NCBI GenBank assembly: GCA_905221605.1 | Contig: CAJNDS010002090.1 | Location: forward strand, 280,545-344,544 | Length of the DNA: 64,000 bases | Source: Symbiodinium natans | Taxonomy: Eukaryota; Sar; Dinophyceae; Suessiales; Symbiodiniaceae | Reading direction: 5' to 3' | Part shown: positions 1-11,800 of the stretch, in pieces | Position numbering within the stretch: position 1 is the first letter of the stretch | Layout of the letters: each line of letters opens with the position of its first letter | Translations under genes and position numbers: made by a program | Notes under the pieces: model-generated | What the model was told of the DNA's origin: nothing | Databases searched by the model: none | The model's input: only the letters and a program-made list of their open reading frames with translations

Positions 1-1341
1 CATAAACCCTAAACCCTAAACCCTATGTAAATCGCGTTTCGTGTTTAGGGTTTAGCGTCTAGGGTTTTCGTATGGTTGAGGATTGCGGCTTTGGAGCTGA
101 GGGCTGAGGGTTTGCGGGTTAAATCGCGCGGCTCTGAAACCCGAAACCCCTAAACCCTAAACCCAAAACACTAAACCCTAAACCCTAAACCCTAAACCCC
201 TAAGCCTAAACCCTAAACTCTAAACCCATAATCCCAAAGCCTCAACCCTAATCCCTCGAGCCCAGCAAAAACCCCCTAAACCCTAAACCCTACACCCTAA
301 ACCCTAAACCCTAAACCCTAAACCCCAAACCCTAAACCCTAAACCCTAAACTAAACCTGTAACTTCCACACGCAAATGGCAAGGCTCCGAACACCAGCCC
401 CAAGGGCTTGGGTGGTTTAGGGTTTAGGGTTTAGGGTTTAGGGTTTAGGGTTTAGGGTTTAGGGGGGTTTAAACCCTTCGACCCAACAAAGGCTGCTGTG
501 GCTCCACTGAACTTGCTGAACCTGGCGCATAGTTTGCGGAACGTTAGGGTTTGGGGTTTGGGGTTTGGGGTTTAGGGTTTAGGGTTTAGGGTTTAGGGTT
601 TAGGGTTTAGGGCACATCTTCGGCGACAGCCAAAACCAGCTGACTTTTTCCAAGGCCTTCCCAACCGCGTCTCGTCCATGTTTAGGAAGCACGGCTCCTT
701 GCCTCCAGCAAAGACTGGCGAACGTAGTCGAACCAGTGCCAGAAATTGAGCCACAGCGTTCACTGGACAGACCCGTTTCGGGCCCGTTTTTTGGGGCAGG
801 GGCTGAAGCCCTGCGCTGAAGAAAGACCCCAGTTTTGAGGCCCAAAACTGGGCCCTGCACAGGCGAGCCTGAGAAGCTAGGACCAGGTACTGCGACCTTG
901 CTCTTCCCCTCCTTGCCTTCAACACCACTTCCTCGCGAGAGATGGGTTCCGATGGAAGTCTGCCACAAGGCGTTCTTGTTTTTGGCGTAGCCTCTGAATC
1001 AGGGGTGGCTCATATCCCACTCAAAGGGCCCTCAACCCTAAACCCGGCGTATACCTGAATCAGCAAGTTCCACACCAGGGGTCTGATTTGAGTCTTCCCC
1101 AGAATAGGAGTTCCCCCTTCGCACTGAGCACTGCACCCCACAAAACCCCAGACCCCTGCGAGGATCCGAAATACGCAGACCTCCACACGGTTTTAAGGGT
1201 CAACTGACCAAAAGACCTCCATGTTGCTTAGGGTTTAGGGTCCAAAAGACCTCCATGATGCTTAGGGTTTAGGGTTTAGGGCTAGGCTTTAGGGTTTGGG
1301 GTTTAATTAGGGTTTAGGGCATATCTCCTTAAACCCGCAGC
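1..1341. repeat. telomere-like repeat with short non-repetitive islands
   Basis: CCCTAAA arrays at 1-360 and TTTAGGG arrays at 410-475 and 540-612, plus dispersed copies. Islands at 360-412, 475-545 and 610-1,000 are not identified. On the minus strand 484-529 starts after GCCAG|G and reads VQQVQWSHSS in the phase needed to follow ABC1 exon 11; resemblance is too weak to call an exon. Confidence 0.8.
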
Positions 1342-1398
1342 CTCGTTGCGAAAGTCCAATTCGGTGTAGAGCCCCTCCCCAAATACTTCCACCAGGGC
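1342..1398 (-). CDS. ABC1 gene, exon 11 (ExD motif)
   Basis: Nineteen codons: ALVEVFGEGLYTELDFRNE. E-x-D within TELDF is the family metal/nucleotide motif. Acceptor CGACAG|G, donor GAG|GC. The next exon, expected to start AAN-like, was not found with certainty in bases 1-1,341. Confidence 0.94.
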
Positions 1399-4300
1399 CT
1401 GTCGCGTTCGCAGGGTTTGGGGTTTAGGGTCGAGGGCTAGGAATCACCTCTTAAGTCGCAGGGGCGCAGGTAGGCTTTAGGGTTTGCCACCATAAGCCCT
1501 AAGCCCTACACCATAAACCCGGTTTGCCACTATATGCCCCTGGTCCAACATCCGAAAGGGTTTGATTCAGGGGGTTCGGGCGACATGTGAACCTCCGCAA
1601 GATACGGCGTTGCAAGGACTTATGAGGGGCGCGTCAGTGGTGGGTTTTGTCGATGACCTAAACACCCTAACCCCTTAACCCTCCAACCCTAAACCCCCAA
1701 ACCCTCTCGACTGTAGGATGCTCCGACAAAGGAAGGCATGGTCTGACCCTTACTATACCTTTCTAGGATACACTGGTACCAAGATAGTGAGGATGGAGGG
1801 TTTAGGGCTCACATTTCGGGTGCTCTGCGGTAATTAGTTTAGGGTTTCGGGCTCACATTTCGAGTGTAATGTCGTAGTTTAGGGCTAAGGATGACAGATT
1901 TCCGGTCAATTTAGGGTTTATCGGGTCTAGGGTTAGGGTTCTAGGGTTTAGGGCAATTTAGGGTGTAGGGTTCCCGCGAAGGTCCGCCAGATTTGCCTCT
2001 GAAGCCCTAAACCCAAGCAACTCGCAGGCACGCTTTGCAGGTGAAAGAGTGCCAGGCCGTTCAGGGTTTAGGGTTGAGGATTTTGGGTGTTGAGGGTCTA
2101 GGCATTTGGGGTTTCCATAGAGACCTACTCCACCCGCAAACCCTAAACAGAAAGCCCAAACTGAAGGGGATAGCATCGGAAACCGCCACAGAAGACTGTG
2201 GGTGTCTAGTAGGAATACAGGCACCAGGGTCCTCAGAACATTGCTATAGATAGATAGACAGATAGATAGATAGACATATATAGATACACATATATATATA
2301 TATATAATACACACACCCATCATATCCACGGAGACTAAGGCTGGCTCTTTGAATAGTCTGACAAAATTTTCGACATGAGCTCTTCTCAAAGGCAATGAAA
2401 AGAGACCATGAAACATCCCAATGTCCTACCTAGCCAACGCTCGGCCCTAAATGCCCGAAATATTATAGGCCTAGAAGCACAAGCCCTAAACCCTCAACCC
2501 GAAATCCTAGGCCTAAAAGCCCTAAGCAGGTGAACCCTAAACCCTTAACCCTAATTAACCCCTAAACCCTAAACCTGAATTCCCCAACCCTAAACCCTAA
2601 ACCCTAAACACCAAACCCAAACCCCAGAACCCTAACCCTCATGAAATCTCCCACAACACCCGGAGCCAGCCTTCCAGTCGGTCAGCTGGCTCGTGAAGCG
2701 CGACGCGAGGTCGGTTGTGACAGCGGCAGCTTTCCGCATGACGTACCTGGCGATAAGACATAGAGTTTAAGGTCTAGGGTTTAGGGTTTAGGTTCCGAAA
2801 AAAGGGGGGTTGGTAAGATACCACTCCATTTGGGGTATAGAAAGTGGTACCCCTACAGTGGGAAAGACCTTGGGATGTTCCCCCTTATACAAGTTCTTCA
2901 TGGGGAGTAGAATCGGTGACCCGAAGCCCACCTTGTGCCCCTCGCCCCGTAATCCCAACGTAGGAACATTGGGAAGAACCCGAAGTAGGGTTTAGGGTTT
3001 GGGGTTTGGGTTTAGCGTTTACGGTGAACCTTGACCTAAATATGGTATGCCTGGGCTTTCAAGTAGCTCCTGCATAGTGCCTTCGTGTTTATTGCTAGCA
3101 TCCCCTAAAAGGTTAGATTCTCGGAGTTTAGGGCTTAATTTAGGGTTCATCCCAAACCTCAAACCGAAAACCCAAAACAACCAACCACGAACCCTCTATA
3201 AACTGAGGCTAGCCTTGTGGCATGAAGGTGCTTAGAAAAAACAAAAACACCTTAACCCCCCCCCCCAAAAAAAAAAAAAAAAAAGGGTTAATACGGGCCT
3301 ACTCTGGGTGCAAGCCCTTCTACCGAAATCCCACATAGCTCCAGGGGCGCAGGTCCCGGCTGATGGTGGGCAGCGCGCCTGGGCGCTGCACCTGAGGTAT
3401 GGCGAGAGCTTTGGGCGGCTTGTGTGGAGGAGCGCAAACGGTAAACCGAAAAGCAATGCCGAAGGGTAAGTAGGGAATACTCGAAGTACTTCCTATACAG
3501 GGCCTTTGAGGCCCAAGTATATAATCATGGGGTACATGGACCCTTAGAAAATGCAAGGTTTAGCGTTTAGGGGTGTAAGGTAGCATAGTATCCTTCTACT
3601 AGAGGTGCTGGGTTTTACGAAGGCTCAGCCCCATCGACAGAGCCACCAGAAGCACTACTTGAGGCAGCAGAGGCCGAAACGTCGCGAAGCAAGGCCAACC
3701 ACCCCCTAGAACCTACTCTAAACCTCACAAGTGTTCATACGAAACCCTACACGCCTTCACCAATGACAGCAACATAAACCCTACCTCGTATGTACATGTG
3801 CACATATATATATGTGTATGCATATACACATATAGATGTACATACAAACATATGTGTATATGTGTGTTGTTTGCACATCTATGCGTGTGTATATACATAT
3901 GTATGTATGTGTATATATATATATATGAGGCAGGAACCTTTACGCATGATTTGACATAGGTCTTTCGTTTATATACATTGGACTATTTAAACCCTAATCT
4001 CTTTGGCCAGACACGTTCTGTTGCTGGCTCCTTCTGCCACAAAAGCAGAAGCATTTAAACCTTTGGAAGCCATTATAACTATTTCTTATCTAAAACTTCA
4101 ACAGGTTAACCCTTGTTTTTTTGAGGGAAAGGGAGTAACCACAGAATTGACGAGATTTCGGGCCTAGGGTGATGGACGGAAGGTTTCTACAAAGAAAGAG
4201 TCTAACCGAGCCTAACCACAGAATTTGACGAATTTGGTGTGTAGGGTTTAGCCGAAAGTTTTTGAAGAGAAAGGGTCTAACCGACGCGCTTTTCTATACC

Positions 4301-5788
4301 GTATTGTTTTTACAAAACCCACAGAAGCTACCTGAAACTAAATTGCACAACATTCGTTTCGGTTGCTTCTTTATGTTTGCTGTCTTTGTTGAATAAGTTG
4401 TTCTTTCCGTAGACCTTGCGCTATTTCTCTTTTCTGAAAAAAATCAAATGCGTTTTGTTTTATTATTGTAGTATGAGCCACAGAATTCAATCGAAAAAGT
4501 CATGTGTCTAGGTCATCTGAAAGCTCTTTTATCTCTGTGTAGGTAATGAATGCCCTTGCCTCTTCTGAAAAGGGGTCCTCCAACGGCTCCCCTCTCTCCT
4601 TCTCTTTTAGGAATGACAGAGCTCCTTTTTTACAACTTATGAAAAAGCCTTTCTCCTACTTGAAGAAGTGTTTACTAGAAAGAGATAGAGTAGATCTTCC
4701 ATTTCCTCGAGAGACAGATCTTTCAATGAAAACGAATACAAGAGGACTTTCATGTCCCATTAGGAGAGAGAGGAGCTCTCTCCTGCTGCATTAAAAGATA
4801 CAGGACGTCGTTCGTGTCTAGTGTTCATTTCATATAAAGGAGAGGGGGGAGGGGGGGGGCGGGGGGTGGCCGGCTTAGATAGGGTTTATTTGGAAGCTGA
4901 GAGTCGTGTTTTGGTGTGGTAGATAGAAAGGAAAGGGCATGAGAAAGTAGCGAGAGGAGCTCTTCAATTCCCTTCCTTATCTCCTATGCTCTTTTCCTTC
5001 TTATTGCAACAGGAGAAGACAGGAAAAGGGCTTCCATTCCCCTCTTGTTCTTCCTTTCTTGTGTTTTTGTCATTTAGAAAGGAACAGGAGAAGAGGAGGG
5101 AGAGAGAAGGAGAGAGGAGAGATAACAGGAATCCAATTTCAATGGAATAGCAAAGAATACAATAGAAGAGAGATGAATAGAGAAGAGGGAGAGACAAAAC
5201 AATGCGCTGAGAAGATGGCACTCTTCTTTATCTTTCCTCAGAGCAGAAGAGATAGGCCGAGAAGAGGGATATGATGAAGTACGGCAAGGTTTTATCATGC
5301 AAGTTCCTTTATTGTGTTTTATCAGTTAAAAGGAAACAGAAGGAGAGAAGGGAAAGGGAAGTGAGAGAGGAGAGACAGCAAGGAGGCCATTTTATTTTTC
5401 TGGAAGGGTACTGAACAGAAGAGAGGAGACAAGAAACAAGGAGACGGAGGAACACAACAAGGCGCACAGGAGATGGCACTCTTCTTTATCTATAATCTCT
5501 CCCTTCCTTGTCTCTCCCTTTCCCTCTATAATTAAACAAGACAAGACTATTCTTGCTCTTCGCAGATAGGTGCCCTCTCTCCTCTTCAGGAAGCCCTTGC
5601 CCTCATTTTGCTTGCTCTCTGAAACGACAAGGAAACAACACATAGAACGAGAGGAAAGGGAATGAAACAATAGGCAGTGGAGCTCTTCTATTTGTTTCCC
5701 CATCTCTTTTTTTCTTTTTTCTTTCAAAAAGGCAAAAGAAGCTTCCTTGTGTGTGTTTTTGAGATTTACAGGAGAACAAGAGAAGAGA

Positions 5789-5846
<58 letters not shown>

Positions 5847-8800
5847 GAGAGGAGAGATCAAAAGGAACGCAACTCTAATGGGATAAGCAATGACAAGAAT
5901 GGAAGAGAAATGACGACAGGCGAGGGAGGCGCAAAAATCAGGCAAAGAGAAGACGGTGCTCGTTTTCATCTTTCTTCTGGATCTAATTTTTCTCTTCTCT
6001 TGTTCATTTCCGTTAGAAAGAAAGAAACAAAAGGAAGAACAATGAACATGTAAGCAAACCCAGCTGATGCTCATGATTTCTCTCTCTCTCTCCCTATATA
6101 TGGGCGATGGAACGAGTGTCCTGTTTGATCGTTTTCTGCATCTTCAAGCGAGGAAAAGGGACACCCCACAAGAAAGCACTTAGGGTGTCCCTTTTGCTCG
6201 TTTGAAGACACAGCAAGCGATTAAAAGGGACGCCCGCTCTGGATTGGCAGCAAGCCCAACTGATGCTCATGATTTTTCTCTCTCCCCATATATGGGCGAT
6301 GGAACGCGTGTCTTTTTGGATCGTTTTCTGCATCTTCAAGCGAGGAAAAGGGACACCACAAGGAAACACTTAGTCAGGGTGTCCTTTTGCTCGTTTGAAG
6401 ACACAGAAGGCGATTAAAAAGGACGCCCATTTTGGATCGGCAGCAAACCCAGCTGATGCTCATGATTTCTCTCATATATGGGCGATGGAACGGGTGTCCT
6501 TCCTGATCGTTTTCTGCATCTTCAAGGGAGAAAGAAGGGCGACAACCAAGAAAGAATAATAGCGTCAGATATAGGGAGGGAAATTGAAGGGCTCCTCTCT
6601 TTGCTTAGTCATTCACTTTCCTCTCTTCTTATCTGTTGTTTTCTTCGCTTCAAAAAGCAAAATAAGGGAAAGGAAATTTCCTGAAGAGGAGAGGGGGCAC
6701 CTATCTGTAAAGAGCAATCGTTTAGAGGGGAACAGGAGAAGAGGAGCGAGAGAGAAGGAGAGAGGAGAGGAGAGATAACAGGAATCCAGTTTCAATGGAA
6801 TGGCAAAGAAAAGAATAGAAGAGAGATGAATAGAGAAGAAGGAGAGACAAAACAAGGCACAGATAAGATGGCACTCTTCTTTATCTTTCCTCCCTCCTTA
6901 TCTCTCCCTTCCCTCTTTCTTTTCGAAATAAGAACAACTAAACAGGAAGAATTATGAAAAGGAGAACAGTAAGAAAAAAGAGCAGAAGAGATAGGCCGAG
7001 AAGAGGGATATGATGAAGTACGGCAAGGTCGACGCGCAAGGAGTCACCCTCTGCTTTACCTTCCACTGCTTTATCACGCAAGTTCCTTTCTTGTGTTTTA
7101 TCAGTTAAAAAAGAAACTAGAAGGAGAGAAGGGAAAGGGAAGTGAGAGAGGAGAGAGATAGCAAGGTGGCAATTTTTCTGGAAGCGTGCTGCCGTGTTTG
7201 AAGAAAACAGGGCGGTTCAACAGTACCAATTTTTTTCAAGACAACCTTTAAGAAAATTTGGTACTGTTGAACCGCCTTGTTTTAAAGGAAACAGGGCGGC
7301 TCCGTTGCCTCTTAAAGGAATGAGATACTTTTTTCGAAAATGAAAAAGTGCCGTCTCCACTTTCAATAGGAAAGGAAAGAGAAGCGATATGAAGCAAGCT
7401 TCTCCGCCTCTTAAAGGAATGAGGTATTACTTATCTGAATAGGAAATCAGAAAGTTCCTTTTCCACTGTCAATAGGAAAGGAAAGAGAAGCGATTCTGCG
7501 ACTCGGAATTCCTCTACCTGGTCCCTACCTCGTAGCTCCTCTACTTACGACATCTTGGCATTAAATTAAAGAGCCATTCATTGTTGAACTCAACACATGA
7601 TGAGTTTCCTCTAGCTGGCAAAAAAGACAACAGGAACACAGTCCATTTTTCAATGATACAATAGGATGGGAGCATGATTTGACGGAATGAAGCTGGCGTC
7701 TCCTACCTCTTAAGGACTGAGATGAATAGAGCATGAGAAAGTTCGTTTCCACTTACAATCGGAAAGGAAAGGGAAACGATTCTGGAACTCGAAATTCCTC
7801 TACCTGGTCTGTACCTTGTAGCTACTCTGCTTCTTATTGGTATTAAATGAAGAGCGCCATCGCTGTTTAACAAGACATGAAGAGTCCCTCAAAGCATAAA
7901 GCATGACAAACCCCCTCCAGTCCTCAGGAAGAAAAAGACAGCTCCTTTATCGCTTCATGCCTCTCTAAGTCCTAATCGGATAGGGATCCATGAAGAGTTC
8001 GCCTAGCTGTTAACAGAGGCACCAATCTATTTCCCAATAGGAAAGGAGCGACAAAGCGAACGAAGACATAAAGCCAAAAGCCCCTGTACTTCGTAATCGG
8101 AGAGGGGAACGGGAGAGCGTGACAGAGCTTTTGCCTCTTTAAACAGCAATGAAGAGAGCTCCTCTACCTCTTATAAAGGAATGCGATATGAGAAAGTTCC
8201 CTTTCCACTTATTCTGGAACTCGGAATTCCTCTACATGGTCTCTGCTTTGTAGCGCCTCTACTTCCTAGTAGTTACTAAATGAATGAGCTCCTTCTCCGT
8301 CTAACTTAAAACATGAGGATTTCCTCCAGCTGTTAACATGTTAACATAGGCAATGTATTTCCCACTAGGAAAGAAGCATGACAAACCCCTCCCTTACCCA
8401 GTAAGAATGAAGACATAAAGCCAAACGCCCCTTTACCTTGTAACCGGCTAAGGAATGGGAGAGCGTGACAGAGCTTTTGCCTCCTTAAACGGGAACGAAG
8501 AGAACGCCTCTACCTCAAAGGAATGAGATACTCTTCTCTGATTATGCCATGAGAAAGTTCATTTTCTCTTAATGGGAAAGGACAGAGAAGTGACGCTAGA
8601 AACTCGGAATTCCCCCTACCTTGCATATAGCTCCTCCACTTCTTGGTATTCAACGGAAGCTTAACTAGATTTTGTCCGTCCTCTATTCGGAGAAATCACG
8701 AGAAAACACGCTGGTGCGATCTACTCGCTGCCTTTTCACAAAAGGAGGCACGTAGATCGCACCAGACGTCCGTCCTCTGTTTGGAGATATCACGAGAAAA

Positions 8801-11800
8801 CGCGACTGCAAAAATCTGGCGCGACCGACTCACTGCCTGTTCTACAAAAGCAGAAGCATTTAAACCTTTGGAAGCCATTATAACTATTTCTTATCTAAAA
8901 CTTCAACAGGTTAACCCTTGTTTTTTTGAGGGAAAGGGAGTAACCACAGAATTGACGAGATTTCGGGCGTAGAGTAATGGACGGAAGGTTTCTACAAAGA
9001 AAGGGTCTAACCGAGTCTAACCACAGAATTTGACGAATTTGGTGTGTAGGGTTTAGCCGAAAGTTTTTGAAGAGAAAGGGTCTAACCGACGCGCTTTTCT
9101 ATACCGTATTGTTTTTACAAAACCCACAGAAGCTACCTGAAACTAAATTGCACACCATTCGTTTCGGTTGCTTCTTTATGTTTGCTGTCTTTGTTGAATA
9201 AGTTGTTCTTTCCGTAGACCTTGCGCTATTTCTCTTTTCTGAAAAAAATCAAATGCGTTTTGTTTTATTATTGTAGTATGAGCCACAGAATTCAATCGAA
9301 AAAGTCATGTGTCTAGGTCATCTGAAAGCTCTTTTATCTCTGTGTAGGTAATGAATGCCCTTGCCTCTTCTGAAAAGGGGTCCTCCAAGGGCTCCCCTCT
9401 CTCCTTCTCTTTTAGGAATGACAGAGCTCCTTTTTTACAACTTATGAAAAAGCCTTTCTCCTACTTGAAGAAGTGTTTACTAGAAAGAGATAGAGTAGAT
9501 CTTCCATTTCCTCGAGAGACAGATCTTTCAATGAAAACGAATACAGGAGGACTTTCATGTCCCATTAGGAGAGAGAGGACCTCTCTCCTGCTGCATTAAA
9601 AGATAGAGGACATCGTTCGTGTCCAGTTTTCGTTTCCTATAAAGGAGAGGGGGGAGAACGGGGGAGGGGGGGTGGGTGGCTCAAATAGGGTGTATTTGGA
9701 AGCTAGGGCTCGGGTTTTGCCCATGGCAAAGAGAAGATGGTATTCGTCTTCATCTTTCCTATCCTTCTTGTCTTTCTTCTCTCTTGTTCGTTTCCCTTTG
9801 AAACAAAAAAACCAAAGGAATAACAATGAACATGAAAGGAACTCGCTTTCTTTTCCGTTTGGGCACAAGAGGAGGGAGCATGGAGAGGGGCCACGGGCAA
9901 GCAGCCAACCCCGTTCATGTCCCCAACCATTGAAAAAGGATAAGAAAGGACAAGGGCCTCCATTCCCCTCTTATGATTTCCTTGTGTTTTTTGTCGTTGA
10001 AGAGGACGGAGAGAGAAGGAGGAGGAGAAATAGACAGGATTGCATTTTTAATGGGAAGAGCAAAGACAACAATGGAAGAGAGATGAATAAAGGATAAGGA
10101 AAGACAAAACAAGGCATCTTCTTTATCGATCCTCTCTCCCTTATCTCTCTCTTCCCTTTTCTTCTCGAAATAAGGAAAACAAAAAGGAAGAATTATGAAA
10201 ACAGGAGAAGGGTAAGGAAAGGAAGCCGAGAAAAGAGATATGATGAAGTACGGCAAGGTCCACGCGCAAGGAGTCACCCTCTGCTTGCCTTTCCTCTGCT
10301 TTATCATACAAGTTCCTTTCTTGTTTTTTAATCAGTTGAAAGGTAATAGGTGGAGAGAAGGGAAAGGGAAATGAGAGAGGAGAGATCACAAGGATGCCTT
10401 TTTTCTGGAAGCGTACTGAAAGGAATAGAAGAGACAGGAAGCAATGAGAGGGACGGACAAAACAAGGCGCAAAGAAGATGACTTTCCTCTACATCTATCT
10501 TCTCTCCTTTGTCCCTTTTGAATGAGAAAACAACCCTTCTTGCTCTTCACAGATAGGTGTCCTCCCTCCTCTCCAGGAAAGCTCCTTTCCCTTATTTTGC
10601 TTTTTGAAGCGAATAAGAACAAGAACAGGTAGGAAGAGAGGAAAGGGAAAGAATAAGTAAAGAGAGGAGCCCTTCAATCCGCCTCCCTGTCTCTTATGTT
10701 CTTTTCCTTCTTAGGGGGTGTGAAGATGCAGAAGACGATTGAAAAGGAAAAGGACACCCGTTCCATCGCCCCTGTATATAGAGAGATATCATGAGCATCA
10801 GCTGGGTTTGCTGCCCATCCAAAACGCTGTCCCTTTAATCGCTTTCTGTGTGTCAAACGAGCAAAAGGGACACCCCTAAATGTTTTCTTTTTGGATGTCT
10901 TTCTTTTGCCTTAAAGACACAGCAAACGTAAAAAAAGGACGCCTGCTTCCATCGCACATAGAGAGAGAGAGACTGAGAATGAATGAGTGAGAGATAGATA
11001 TTGGGACAGGGAAAGAGAGCAAGCTAAAGAAAGAACGAAAGAAAAAATAGCGACAGGGATACAGACAGAGAGAGAGAGAGAGCTTTTGTTCGGGGGCATC
11101 CTTTTTTCTCGCTTGAAGATGCAGAAAACGATCCAAAGGGACACCCGCTCGATAGAACCCGTCTTCATCTTTCCTATCCTTCTTGTCTTTCTTCTCTCTT
11201 GTTCGTTTCCCTTTGAAACAAAAACCCAAAGGAAGAACAATGAAAATGAAGGAACTCGCTTTCTTTTTCCGTTTGGGAGCAATGAAAAGAACCGAGGAGA
11301 TAAAGCGAGAGGAGGCATATGCTGAAGCATGGAGAGGGGCCACGGGCAAGCAGCCAACCCCGCTCACATTCCCCAACCATTGAAGAAAGATAAGAAAGGC
11401 CAGGGGCCTCCATTCCCCTGATATTCTTATTTTCTTGTGCTTTTTGTCCTTGAAGAGGAGGGAGAGAGAAGGAGGAGGAGACATAGACAGGGTTGCATTT
11501 TTAACAGGAAGAGCAAAGACAAGAATAGAGAGATGAATAAAGGAGCAGGAAAGACAAAACAAGGCACAGATAAGATGGGACTCTTCTTTATCGATCCTCT
11601 CTCCCTTATCTATCCCTTCCCTCTTTCTTTTCGAAATAAGAACAACTAAACAGGAAGAATTATGAAAAGGAGAACAGTAAGAAAAAAAAGCAGAAGAGAT
11701 AGGCCGAGAAGAGGGATATGATGAAGTACGGCAAGGTCCACGCGCAAGGAGTCACCCTCTGCTTACCTTTCCCCTGCTTTATCATACAAGTTCCTGTCTT

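Noticed and set aside
1-360. True chromosome end because of CCCTAAA at base 1
   Set aside because: Heptamer arrays of both orientations occur along the whole window and are no longer or purer here.
640-700. Minus-strand PCFLNMDETRLGR, like a DDE transposase NMDET motif
   Set aside because: Only one short motif; nothing else of a transposase around it.
1976-2003. Minus-strand SEANLADLRGN, resembling the segment after the ABC1 ExD motif
   Set aside because: It lies between exons 10 and 11, which already join without a gap (TDWK to ALVEVFG); the position in the protein would be wrong.
4546-4794. 82-codon frame conserved in both duplication copies
   Set aside because: Conservation equals that of the flanking non-coding duplicate; no family likeness.
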